From Asaia bogorensis (GTDB taxonomy: Bacteria; Pseudomonadota; Alphaproteobacteria; Acetobacterales; Acetobacteraceae): a stretch of DNA of 11,971 nucleotides. Each line of letters opens with the position of its first letter. The first letter of the stretch is position 1. This document shows, piece after piece, positions 1-6,813 of the stretch. Both the position numbers and the translations under genes were made by a program. The notes below the pieces were generated by a model that saw nothing but the letters and a program-made list of their open reading frames with translations, had not been told where the DNA came from and did no database searches. The stretch is from positions 1-11,971 of the forward strand of contig CAMCZJ010000081.1 in assembly GCA_945886995.1 (NCBI GenBank). Reading direction: 5' to 3'.

Positions 1-59
1 CACCCATTCCGCTGGAACAGGGGCTGGCGCTGACCTTCGCCCCTGCCGAGAAGAAGTAA
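1..59 (+). CDS. C-terminal fragment of an unidentified protein (cut by window start)
   Basis: An open frame runs from the window edge to a TAA at 57-59 and encodes PIPLEQGLALTFAPAEKK. The next gene starts 12 nt later and its ribosome binding site overlaps this stop, so the two are probably co-transcribed. Eighteen residues are too few for assignment. The hydrophobic, beta-like tail followed by a charged end would suit the C-terminal TOBE region of an ABC transporter ATPase, but that is a guess. Confidence 0.45.
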   Translation, partial: PIPLEQGLALTFAPAEKK

Positions 60-65
60 GGAAGG
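58..65 (+). promoter_or_regulatory. Ribosome binding site of the M20 amidohydrolase
   Basis: AAGGAAGG lies 6 nt upstream of the ATG at 72 and overlaps the TAA of the preceding frame. This is a strong Shine-Dalgarno match, it supports the chosen start, and it suggests translational coupling with the upstream gene. Confidence 0.7.
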
Positions 66-71
66 CTTCCC

Positions 72-1247
72 ATGCCCATCATCAACCGCATCGCCGAATT
101 CCACCCGGAAATGACCGCCTGGCGGCGCGATTTTCATGAACACCCCGAATTGGGGCTGGAGGAGGTGCGGACTTCCGGCATCATCGCCGAAAAGCTCCGC
201 GAGTTTGGCTGTGATGAGGTGGTGACCGGCATTGCCAAGACCGGCGTTGTGGGCGTGATCCGCGGGCGCGTGGATAATGGCCGCGCCATTGGGTTGCGGG
301 CTGATATTGATGCGCTGCCGATCCTGGAAGAAACCGGGCTGCCCTATGCCTCCAAAATTCCGGGGAAAATGCATGCCTGCGGCCATGATGGTCATACCAC
401 CATGCTGCTCGGCGCGGCGAAGTATCTGGCGGAGACACGCAATTTCGATGGCACCGTCTATGTGATTTTCCAGCCGGCGGAAGAAAACCTGGCGGGCGGC
501 GAATTGATGGTGAAGGATGGGCTGTTCACACGTTTCCCGATGGAACGCGTGTTCGGCATGCATAATTGGCCCGGCGCGCCTGAGGGTACCTTCCTTTGGC
601 GTGAAGGCCCGGTGATGGCGGCGGTGGCCAATCTTGAAGTGAATATCACCGGAAAAGGGGCACATGGCGCCATGCCGCATAATGGCACGGACCCGATTGT
701 GGTTGCGGCGGCCATTGTTCAGGCGCTGCAATCCATTGTCGCGCGCAATGTGGAGCCGGTGGAGGCGGGCGTGATTACCATTGGCCACATCACCGGCGGG
801 CATACCTTCAATGTGATCCCTGAGACCGTGCGCATGCTGGGCACGGCGCGCTGGTTCGCGCCCGAGATTGGGGATTTGCTCGAACGCCGCTTCAAGGAAA
901 CCGTGACCGGAATCGCCGCCGCCATGGGCGCCACGGCCACCGCCGAATTTGCCCGCGCCTATCCGGCGACGATCAATGAGGTTGAAAGCGTGCATCTGGC
1001 CGCCAAGGCCGCGCGCGCCGTGCAGGGTGAAGCGCGCGTAGTACCCATGGCGAAACCCACCATGGGCGGTGAGGATTTCTCCTTCATGCTGAATGCAAAG
1101 GCCGGCGCCTATCTGATGCTGGGCGGCGGGCGCGGGCCGAATGAAGCGCAGGTGCATCACCCGCTTTATGATTTTAACGACAATATCCTGCCCGTCGGCG
1201 CTTCCTATTGGGCGACGCTGACGGAACAGTTGCTGCCACGCGGCTGA
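72..1247 (+). CDS. M20 family metallopeptidase / amidohydrolase (hippurate hydrolase-like)
   Basis: A cytoplasmic M20D-type amidohydrolase of 391 aa, the usual length for the hippurate hydrolase / N-acyl-amino-acid amidohydrolase / IAA-amide hydrolase family, which cleaves an acyl group from an amino acid or similar amine. The N-terminus carries the family pattern WRRDFHEHPELG (17-28). Likely metal ligands are Cys103 and His105 (HACGHDGHTT, 101-110), Glu138 (QPAEEN), His164 (GMHNWPG) and His362 (HHPLYDFND). The dimerisation domain lies at about 185-300, including GAHGAMPH (197-203) and the FNVIP stretch (246-250). All expected catalytic residues are present and no signal peptide is seen. It has a strong ribosome binding site and probably shares a transcript with the gene upstream. 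Its stop is 2 nt from the stop of the convergent binding-protein gene. Family assignment is firm; the substrate is not known. Confidence 0.93.
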   Translation: MPIINRIAEFHPEMTAWRRDFHEHPELGLEEVRTSGIIAEKLREFGCDEVVTGIAKTGVVGVIRGRVDNGRAIGLRADIDALPILEETGLPYASKIPGKMHACGHDGHTTMLLGAAKYLAETRNFDGTVYVIFQPAEENLAGGELMVKDGLFTRFPMERVFGMHNWPGAPEGTFLWREGPVMAAVANLEVNITGKGAHGAMPHNGTDPIVVAAAIVQALQSIVARNVEPVEAGVITIGHITGGHTFNVIPETVRMLGTARWFAPEIGDLLERRFKETVTGIAAAMGATATAEFARAYPATINEVESVHLAAKAARAVQGEARVVPMAKPTMGGEDFSFMLNAKAGAYLMLGGGRGPNEAQVHHPLYDFNDNILPVGASYWATLTEQLLPRG

Positions 1248-1249
1248 AA

Positions 1250-2161
1250 TCACGCGAGCGCACTTTCCGTCACATCCTCCGCAACCAACCCAGCAAAACC
1301 CGGCGTACGCTTGATGGCGCCGGCGGAAAGCATGCCGCGTTCCAATTGCGCCAGCGCTTCCGGTGGGAAGCGCGGCGTTTCGGTCCAAAGCTTGACGGAT
1401 TTGTAGCGGGCAATGGCGCGCGCCATCAGCGCTTCATCGCCACCTTCGAAGTAACCCGCGATGCAGGCGACAATTTCTTCAGGTGAGGCAGCGGCAAACC
1501 AACGAAGCGTGCGCGCAAGCCCACGCACCATGGCTTCCATCGCCGCGCGCTTGGCGGCGATGACATCAGTGCGGGCATAAAACGCGGTATAGGAAGTGGG
1601 GCCGCGGCTGGCTTGCGCATACCAGACATGGCCGGTGCCGGCGGCTTCCATCTGGCTTACTAGCGGCTCAAAAAGCTGCGCCACATCAAGCGTGCCGGCA
1701 GCAACAGCGGCAGCATTGGCGGGCATGGTCTGGTCCGTGATCCGTTTGATTGCAGTAGGATCAATCCCCGCTTGGCGAATATCATCCTGCAGCGTCCACC
1801 AGGGTGTAGGCACTTCACTCACGGTGCCAAACGTGATGCCCGCAAGATCACGCAGTTTGAAGCCAGGATTGGGCTGGCGCCCGACCAAAAAGAAGGGATC
1901 GCCCATCACCACCGCGCCGAACAGCCTCAAGGGGCAGGCAGGATCGGCATCATGCGCGAGCAACAGGCGCATCGGCCCACCCCAGGCGAGGTCAGCCGTC
2001 CGGTCCAGCACGGAATCCTTCGCAAGCGATGGCACCGCGCCTGGCAGGAGCGTGACCTCCACCCCCTCCGCCGCGTAATCGCCACGCGCAAGTGCGGCGT
2101 AAAACGGCGCATAGAATAGCGCGCGGAAGGGTTCCTGAACCTTGAGCTGATGGGTGGCCAT
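1250..2161 (-). CDS. NMT1/THI5-like (SsuA-type) substrate-binding protein, no visible signal peptide
   Basis: A 303-aa protein with the type-2 periplasmic-binding fold of the NMT1/THI5/SsuA/TauA group. Family-like segments are APFYAALARGDYAAEGVEV (18-36), ADLAWGGPMRLL (57-68), DLAGITFGT (105-113) and FEPLVSQ (164-170). Such proteins usually deliver sulfonates, nitrate, pyrimidines or aromatic acids to an ABC permease. Here the N-terminus, MATHQLKVQEPFRALFYAPF, goes straight into the first strand of the domain with no hydrophobic export signal. The start lies 6 nt after the upstream SDR stop, which leaves little room for a longer form. No ABC permease or ATPase is in the window. It lacks the CCCFC cysteine motif of fungal THI5 pyrimidine synthases, so that activity is not supported. 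It is the last gene of the three-gene SDR operon. The fold is confident; role and location are open. Confidence 0.82.
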   Translation of the reverse strand: MATHQLKVQEPFRALFYAPFYAALARGDYAAEGVEVTLLPGAVPSLAKDSVLDRTADLAWGGPMRLLLAHDADPACPLRLFGAVVMGDPFFLVGRQPNPGFKLRDLAGITFGTVSEVPTPWWTLQDDIRQAGIDPTAIKRITDQTMPANAAAVAAGTLDVAQLFEPLVSQMEAAGTGHVWYAQASRGPTSYTAFYARTDVIAAKRAAMEAMVRGLARTLRWFAAASPEEIVACIAGYFEGGDEALMARAIARYKSVKLWTETPRFPPEALAQLERGMLSAGAIKRTPGFAGLVAEDVTESALA

Positions 2162-2167
2162 AACGCT

Positions 2168-2926
2168 TCAGCCGCGCCCTTCGAAGGGCATCTTGGTGGC
2201 CTTGATGGTCATGGTGAAGATATTCGCCTCCAGCGGCAGATTGGCCATATGCAGAATGGCATTGCCGACATGCGTCGCATCCATGGTGGGCTCCACCGCA
2301 GTGCTGCCATCCGCTTGCTTCACGCCGCGCGTCATGCGTTGCGTCATCGGTGTTGCGGCATTGCCGATATCAATCTGCCCCGCGCAAATATCGTATTTGC
2401 GACCATCAAGCATGAGAGATTTGGTCAGCCCGGTAATGGAATGTTTGGTGGCGGTATAGGGCGCGCTATCCGGGCGCGGCGTATGCGCGCTGATCGAGCC
2501 ATTATTGATGATGCGCCCACCCTGCGGCTTTTGATCCTTCATGATGCGAAAGGCAGCCTGGGCACATAGAAAGCAGCCGGTGAGGTTCACGCCGACAACG
2601 CGGGTCCAATCCGCATAGGTCAGGTCTTCAAAGGGCATGCCAGGCACATTGGTGCCGGCATTGTTGAACAGCATGTCCAGCCGCCCGTAGCGCTGCTTCA
2701 CTGTGGCGAAAAGCGCATCCACCGCAGCGGGGTCGGATACATCGGAAGGCACGGGCAGTGCGCGTGATCCCGCCGCACCAGCAAGTTCAACGGTTTCCTG
2801 CAAGGCATCGGCGCGTCGTCCCGCCAGCACCACATGCCAACCACCCCCCAGCAGCGCCAATGCCGCCGCGCGGCCCACGCCGCTGCCAGCCCCGGTGACG
2901 ACCGCGATCTTGCCTTCTGTGCTCAT
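2168..2926 (-). CDS. SDR family oxidoreductase, probably NADP-preferring
   Basis: A classical short-chain dehydrogenase/reductase of 252 aa when started at MSTEGKIAVV. A longer start at 2944 adds only six residues, MKERWD; the chosen ATG has a purine-rich GAGAGATGGG just upstream. It shows the nucleotide-binding motif TGAGSGVG (11-18), NNAG (89-92), and the catalytic triad Ser144, Tyr157 and Lys161 (YTATK) with normal spacing. Strand 2 ends in AGRRAD (35-40); basic residues at that point usually mean NADP(H) preference. It is a cytoplasmic enzyme that interconverts an alcohol and a ketone. The second half departs from the usual NxVxPG pattern (CAGQIDIGNAAT, 181-192), so the substrate pocket may be distinct. 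It lies between another SDR (69-nt gap) and the binding protein (6-nt gap) in one operon. The substrate is unknown. Confidence 0.9.
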   Translation of the reverse strand: MSTEGKIAVVTGAGSGVGRAAALALLGGGWHVVLAGRRADALQETVELAGAAGSRALPVPSDVSDPAAVDALFATVKQRYGRLDMLFNNAGTNVPGMPFEDLTYADWTRVVGVNLTGCFLCAQAAFRIMKDQKPQGGRIINNGSISAHTPRPDSAPYTATKHSITGLTKSLMLDGRKYDICAGQIDIGNAATPMTQRMTRGVKQADGSTAVEPTMDATHVGNAILHMANLPLEANIFTMTIKATKMPFEGRG

Positions 2927-2995
2927 GTCCCATCTCTCTTTCATCAGGTTGGGTGAAGCTTGCAGCGCCGCGCGCGCGCTGGCAATGCGCCCGTG

Positions 2996-3748
2996 TCAGT
3001 AGGTTGCGCGCCCACCGGAAATGTCGAAAACCGCGCCGGTGGAAAAGGAACAGGCCTCTGAGCCCAGCCAGCAGACCAATTCCGCGATTTCTTCCACCTG
3101 AACAAAGCGGTCCATCGGAATTTTGGAGCGCATCCAGGCGATTTGCTGCGCGGTCATTTGCTTGAAGATATCGGTCTCAGCCGCTGCCGGTGTCACGCAA
3201 TTCGCCAAAACGCCACTGCCCGCCAATTCCTTGCCAAGTGACTTGGTCAGCCCGATCAAGCCCGCCTTGGAAGCGCTGTAATGGGACGCATTCGGATTGC
3301 CTTCTTTTCCGGCGATGGAGGCTATATTCACCACCCGCCCATAGCCCGCCGCGCGCATATGCGGCACCACGGCGCGGGCGACGATGAAGGGTGCGATCAA
3401 ATTCACCTCAATCACGCGCCGCCATTCCGCCACCGGCAATTCCCACACCGGCGCATTGCCGCCGGTGATGCCCGCATTATTGACCAGAATATCCACCTGC
3501 CCATGGGCAGCCAGTGTCGCTTGGGTTGCTGCTTCCACCGCAGCTGCATCGGTCAGGTCCAGGATATGGGTGCTGACCTTGTGGGCCTGCCCAAGCCTGG
3601 CTGCCGCCGCACGGGACGCGGCCTCATCCATGTCCCAAATGGCGATGGCGGCCCCCCGGCTGGCAGCCAGTTCCGCCACCGCCAGCCCAATGCCGCGCGC
3701 TGCCCCGGTAATCACCGCAACCCGGCCTGCCAGATCAGTTTTCGCCAT
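2996..3748 (-). CDS. SDR family oxidoreductase (FabG-like), probably NAD-preferring
   Basis: A classical SDR of 250 aa starting at MAKTDLAGRVAVITGAARGIG. The frame is open upstream to 4012, but the GGAGGG 6 nt before the ATG at 3748 and the family N-terminus fix the start here. Motifs are TGAARGIG (14-21), NNAG (90-93), Asn115, and the triad Ser144, Tyr157, Lys161 (YSASK). Asp39 at the end of strand 2 (AIWDMD) predicts NAD(H). Annotation pipelines would probably call it 3-oxoacyl-ACP reductase. The C-terminus FDISGGRATY resembles, as I recall, SDRs that oxidise sugar-acid or hydroxy-acid intermediates, so a catabolic dehydrogenase is more likely than a fatty-acid enzyme. It is first in a leftward operon with a second SDR and a binding protein, and divergent from the TRAP operon, which suggests a shared substrate. 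Confidence 0.92.
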   Translation of the reverse strand: MAKTDLAGRVAVITGAARGIGLAVAELAASRGAAIAIWDMDEAASRAAAARLGQAHKVSTHILDLTDAAAVEAATQATLAAHGQVDILVNNAGITGGNAPVWELPVAEWRRVIEVNLIAPFIVARAVVPHMRAAGYGRVVNIASIAGKEGNPNASHYSASKAGLIGLTKSLGKELAGSGVLANCVTPAAAETDIFKQMTAQQIAWMRSKIPMDRFVQVEEIAELVCWLGSEACSFSTGAVFDISGGRATY

Positions 3749-3754
3749 GTCATT

Positions 3755-3760
3755 CCCTCC
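3755..3760 (-). promoter_or_regulatory. Ribosome binding site deciding the start of the first SDR gene
   Basis: GGAGGG on the minus strand lies 6 nt before the ATG at 3748. It argues against the longer in-frame start at 4012, which would overlap the divergent TRAP binding-protein gene. Confidence 0.75.
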
Positions 3761-3784
3761 GTTTCGGCAAGTTTCGCCAGGAAA

Positions 3785-3815
3785 GCGGGACTTGCAAAGG
3801 GGCAAGGCTTCCCGC
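3785..3815. repeat. Bulged inverted repeat in the divergent SDR / TRAP intergenic region
   Basis: GCGGGACTTGC (3785-3795) pairs with GCAAG (3802-3806) and TCCCGC (3810-3815). This gives 11 pairs, a 6-nt loop and a 3-nt bulge on the right arm. It lies centrally in the 136-nt region between two divergent starts, where a shared operator would be expected. A TATAGT at 3833-3838 just to its right could be the -10 box for the TRAP operon, but I see no convincing -35. It may be a regulator-binding site or an RNA leader structure. Pairing is seen; function is inferred. Confidence 0.4.
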
Positions 3816-3872
3816 GCGCCGAAATGCCTGCCTATAGTCATGGCAGCCGGTGCACGAAGCCGGTAAAAAAAC

Positions 3873-3877
3873 GGGAG
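3873..3877 (+). promoter_or_regulatory. Ribosome binding site of the dctP-type gene
   Basis: GGGAG lies 7 nt upstream of the ATG at 3885, a good match and spacing. The protein then begins directly with a twin-arginine signal, which supports this start. Confidence 0.65.
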
Positions 3878-3884
3878 AAACGTC

Positions 3885-4886
3885 ATGAATCGTAGGCAAT
3901 TGCTTGGGGCTACCCTGGCTGCCGCTGGCCTCGCCGCGCCGGCGGTGGCGCGCGCGCAGCAGGCCATCACCCTGAATGGCGCGGTGCAGTTCAATGATGA
4001 GCATGTCTTCACCCGCGCCCTGGTGCGCTTTGAAGAACTTGTGAAGCGCTATTACACTGCGGGTCCGGTGAATTTCGTGCTGCACAAGAACAGCAGCCTG
4101 GGGCTGGAAAAACAGTATTTCGAGTATATGTCGGCTGGCCGAGGCGCTGTTGATTACGGCATTGTCTCGCCCGCGCATATGTCCACCTTCAGCCGCGCCG
4201 CCCCCTTTGTGGATGCGCCCTTCCTGTTCCGTGACCTGAAGCATTGGAACCAGGTGCTGGATCAAAACCTTTTCGCGCCCGTGGCTGATGAGGTGGAACG
4301 CCGCGCCCGCGTGATGCTGATTGGCTATGCTGGCGGCGGTGTGCGCAATATCTTCGCCAATCGGCGCATCACCAATATGGCAGAGCTGCGCGGCCTTAAG
4401 GTACGGGTGCAGGGCGCGCCGATCTGGTCGCGCACCTTCCAGGCGGCAGGCATGTCGCCTTCGGTCATTGCCTATAATGAAGTCTACAACGGCATCCAAA
4501 ACAACGTTATCGAAGCTGGTGAGAATGAGGCTGCGGGCGTGGAGGCGATGCGCTTCTTTGAAGTAGCGCCGAACCTGATCATGACCGAACACGCCATCAC
4601 CATTCGTCCGATCTGTTTTTCGAGCCAAACGCTTTCCCGCCTGCCGCCTGCCTTGCAGGAAGCGGTGAAGCGCGCGGGGCGTGAAGCCGGCGCCTTCGGG
4701 CGTGAAGCGGAAAGCAGCGAAGACGGGCAGAAGCTGACCGCGCTCGAAAGCGCGGGGCGGCTGCGGCGCATTCCTTTCACTGATCGTGCGGCGCTGAAGC
4801 GCGCGGTTGATCCGGTGATGGAAGCCTATGCCAAGGAAGTGGGCGCGGAGAGCATCTTCGCCCGCATCAATGGACTGACATCGTAA
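3885..4886 (+). CDS. TRAP transporter substrate-binding protein (DctP/DctP-like)
   Basis: A 333-aa periplasmic solute receptor of the DctP family, which captures organic acids for the DctQ/DctM sodium-coupled permease. The N-terminus MNRRQLLGATLAAAGLAAPA has a twin-arginine-like motif (NRRQLLG), a hydrophobic core and a probable cleavage site after VARA (24/25), so Tat export is likely. Family features include LKVRVQG (171-177), whose Arg174 is at the position that usually pairs with a substrate carboxylate, then AYNEVYNGIQNNVIEAGENE (196-215) and FLFRDLKHW (113-121). Length is normal. It is the first gene of a P-Q-M operon and is followed by a 77-nt gap with a strong hairpin. It is divergent from an SDR operon that may process the imported compound. 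The family is firm; the ligand is unknown, although Arg174 suggests a carboxylate. Confidence 0.93.
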   Translation: MNRRQLLGATLAAAGLAAPAVARAQQAITLNGAVQFNDEHVFTRALVRFEELVKRYYTAGPVNFVLHKNSSLGLEKQYFEYMSAGRGAVDYGIVSPAHMSTFSRAAPFVDAPFLFRDLKHWNQVLDQNLFAPVADEVERRARVMLIGYAGGGVRNIFANRRITNMAELRGLKVRVQGAPIWSRTFQAAGMSPSVIAYNEVYNGIQNNVIEAGENEAAGVEAMRFFEVAPNLIMTEHAITIRPICFSSQTLSRLPPALQEAVKRAGREAGAFGREAESSEDGQKLTALESAGRLRRIPFTDRAALKRAVDPVMEAYAKEVGAESIFARINGLTS

Positions 4887-4893
4887 TGGCCTT

Positions 4894-4928
4894 TCGCCTT
4901 CCAGCGGCGATGCGCTGCTGGAAGGCGA
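4894..4928 (+). repeat. Long hairpin between dctP and dctQ (mRNA processing or partial-termination element)
   Basis: TCGCCTTCCAGCGGCG (4894-4909) pairs with 4913-4928 around an ATG triloop (4910-4912). That is 16 consecutive pairs, all Watson-Crick except G4906-T4916. It starts 7 nt after the dctP stop. It is followed by an A-rich run (4938-4946), not a T-run, so it is not a canonical intrinsic terminator on the plus strand. In operons that encode a binding protein first, a hairpin at this place commonly protects the upstream message and gives more binding protein than permease; that role is inferred. Confidence 0.7.
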
Positions 4929-4978
4929 TACCCAATAAGAAAAAAACTTAAGTCGCCGTATAGGTGATGGGGGGCGTC

Positions 4979-5488
4979 ATGCGCGAAACCGGTTTGCGTC
5001 ATGCCGTGCAAAGACTGGCTGATTTCTATAGCCGGATTTTGTCGGCACTGCTCGCGCTTTGTGTTTTCATCCTGATCTTTCCAGTGGCTTTGCAGGTTTT
5101 TGCGCGCTTTACGGATTTCCTGCCGCATTACATCTGGACCGAGGAAATGGCGCGCTTCCTGCTGGTATGGACTATCATGATCGGCGCCATGGTGGGGTTG
5201 AAGGAAGGCATCCATTTCAATGTGGATCTTTGGCCTGACATGAAGGGCCGCCCGCGCGCCGCGCTTGATCTGGTGACCGGCGTTTTCGTGTTGGCCTTTG
5301 CCGCGGCCTTCCTGTGGTACGGCATGGAGTTTGTGGATTTCGCTTGGTTTCGCATCAGTGAATTGGCGGAATTGCCGCTTTGGCTGATCCATCTTGCCTG
5401 GCCCATTCTGGGGTTTTCCTGGCTGCTTTTTGGTGGCCTCAAATTCTACGATGATCTGAAAACGCTGTTTGGGGGCGAAGCGCCATGA
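4979..5488 (+). CDS. TRAP transporter small permease (DctQ-type)
   Basis: A 169-aa integral membrane protein with four predicted helices at about 19-40, 60-80, 95-115 and 133-155, the standard DctQ topology. The conserved region EEMARFLLVWTIMIGAMVG (55-73) and GIHFNVD (77-83) match the family. It forms the integral membrane module together with DctM and docks the loaded binding protein. I chose the ATG at 4979 because a G-rich GGGGGG ends 4 nt before it; GTG 4964 and ATG 4967 are in frame and would add five or four residues. Its stop overlaps the dctM start in an ATGA, so the two are translationally coupled. The hairpin upstream probably lowers its expression relative to the binding protein. 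Confidence 0.9.
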   Translation: MRETGLRHAVQRLADFYSRILSALLALCVFILIFPVALQVFARFTDFLPHYIWTEEMARFLLVWTIMIGAMVGLKEGIHFNVDLWPDMKGRPRAALDLVTGVFVLAFAAAFLWYGMEFVDFAWFRISELAELPLWLIHLAWPILGFSWLLFGGLKFYDDLKTLFGGEAP

Positions 5489-6807
5489 TGGGCGGCAATG
5501 TATTGGCGCCGGGCGAAGCGGCCTGGATCTTATTTGGCGGCTTCTTCGCGCTGCTGGCGCTGCGCGTGCCTGTGGCGGTGGCGCTTGGCATGGCCTGCCT
5601 ACCCGTGATGCTGATTGAACCCCGCCTAGGTGCGATGACGCTGATGCAGGAAACCTTCAACGCCTATAACTCCTTCATCCTGCTCGCGGTGCCCTTCTTC
5701 CTGCTGACCGCGAATCTCATGAATGTGGGCGGCATCACTGACAGGCTGGTCCGGCTATCGCGCGCGTTGGTTGGGCATTTCCCAGGTGGGCTCGCGCAGA
5801 TCAATGTTGTGCTGTCCATCTTTTTCGCGGGCATCAGCGGTAGCAGTACGGCGGATGCCGCTTCCCAATCCAAGATCTTCATCGAAGCGCAGCGCCGTGA
5901 AGGCTATGATGATAGTTTTTCCGTCGCCATTACGGCAGTGTCCGCAGTGCTTGCGGTGATCATTCCGCCTTCCATTCTGATGATTGTCTGGGGGGGTGTG
6001 CTCACGGTTTCCATTGGCGCGTTATTCCTGGCGGGCGTGATCCCGGGCTTGCTGATTGGCCTTGTGCAAATGGCAACCGTCCATGCCTATGCCAAGAAGC
6101 GCGGCTATCCCACTTATCCGCGCGCCAGCCTCAAGGAATTAAGTTTCGCCACCTGGATTTCGTTCCCCGCGCTGATGACACCCTTCATCATCATTGGCGG
6201 CAAGATTTTCGGCTGGTTCACGGCCACTGAAAGTGCCTGCATCGCGGTGCTTTATGCGGGCCTGCTTTCCTTGGTTGTGTATCGGGAAATGGATCTCAAG
6301 GCGCTCTATGGCGCGCTTGGTGAAACCGGCAGGTTGGCGGCGGTGGCGCTGTTTTGCGTGGGCACGGCTTCGGCTTTTGGCTGGTTGCTCGCCTATTACA
6401 AGATCCCCGAAGCCATCCTGACCGGCGTTTCCGCCTGGGGCATGGGCAAGATCGCGACTGGGTTCTTCATCGCCGGCGTTTTCCTGGTGGTGGGCTGCTT
6501 CCTGGATGCGATTCCGGCCATCATCATTGTCGGCGCCATCCTGCAACCCTTGGCCATGGAAGTTGGCATTCACCCCGTACATTTCGCGATGATTGGCATT
6601 GTGAGCCTTGCCTTTGGCCTGGTAACGCCGCCTTACGGCTTATGTCTGATGATCGCCTGCCATGTGGCAGGCATGAAGATGGGCGCTGTTATCAAGGACA
6701 CCATCATCATGCTGTTGCCCATGCTGGCGGTACTTGGGCTGGTCATCATGTGGCCGGATGTGTCGCTGATTCTGCCGCGGCTGATCTCCCCCGAATTTCT
6801 GGAGTGA
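5485..6807 (+). CDS. TRAP transporter large permease (DctM-type)
   Basis: A 440-aa hydrophobic protein, normal length for the large TRAP subunit, which carries the ion-coupled transport path across the inner membrane. Family landmarks are RVPVAVALG (27-35), the loop AGISGSSTADAASQ (115-128), IIPPSILMIVWGG (159-171) and GLVTPPYG (378-385). The two loops rich in Gly, Ser, Thr and Pro match the re-entrant hairpins that bind sodium and substrate in this family. About a dozen membrane segments span the whole length. ATG 5485 overlaps the dctQ stop (ATGA) and has GGGGG 9 nt upstream. The next ATG at 5488 is also possible. It ends the TRAP operon, and its stop lies 6 nt from that of a convergent membrane-protein gene. 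No frameshift is seen. Confidence 0.94.
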   Translation: MMGGNVLAPGEAAWILFGGFFALLALRVPVAVALGMACLPVMLIEPRLGAMTLMQETFNAYNSFILLAVPFFLLTANLMNVGGITDRLVRLSRALVGHFPGGLAQINVVLSIFFAGISGSSTADAASQSKIFIEAQRREGYDDSFSVAITAVSAVLAVIIPPSILMIVWGGVLTVSIGALFLAGVIPGLLIGLVQMATVHAYAKKRGYPTYPRASLKELSFATWISFPALMTPFIIIGGKIFGWFTATESACIAVLYAGLLSLVVYREMDLKALYGALGETGRLAAVALFCVGTASAFGWLLAYYKIPEAILTGVSAWGMGKIATGFFIAGVFLVVGCFLDAIPAIIIVGAILQPLAMEVGIHPVHFAMIGIVSLAFGLVTPPYGLCLMIACHVAGMKMGAVIKDTIIMLLPMLAVLGLVIMWPDVSLILPRLISPEFLE

Positions 6808-6813
6808 TTAGCC

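Noticed and set aside
3749..4012. N-terminal extension of the first SDR on the minus strand up to ATG 4012
   Set aside because: It would add 88 residues unlike any SDR and overlap the divergent dctP start. A strong GGAGGG and the family N-terminus fix the start at 3748.
3750..4628. 292-codon open frame on the minus strand across dctP
   Set aside because: It lies antisense to a clear TRAP binding protein with signal peptide and family motifs. Its His/Arg-rich composition is that of a shadow frame in GC-rich DNA.
4894..4950. Intrinsic terminator after dctP
   Set aside because: The hairpin is strong, but the following tract is A-rich on the plus strand, and dctQ and dctM must be expressed from the same operon. 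Better described as a processing or attenuating hairpin.
4826..5392. 188-codon open frame on the minus strand across dctQ
   Set aside because: It is antisense to a DctQ with the right length, topology and operon context, and has shadow-like composition.
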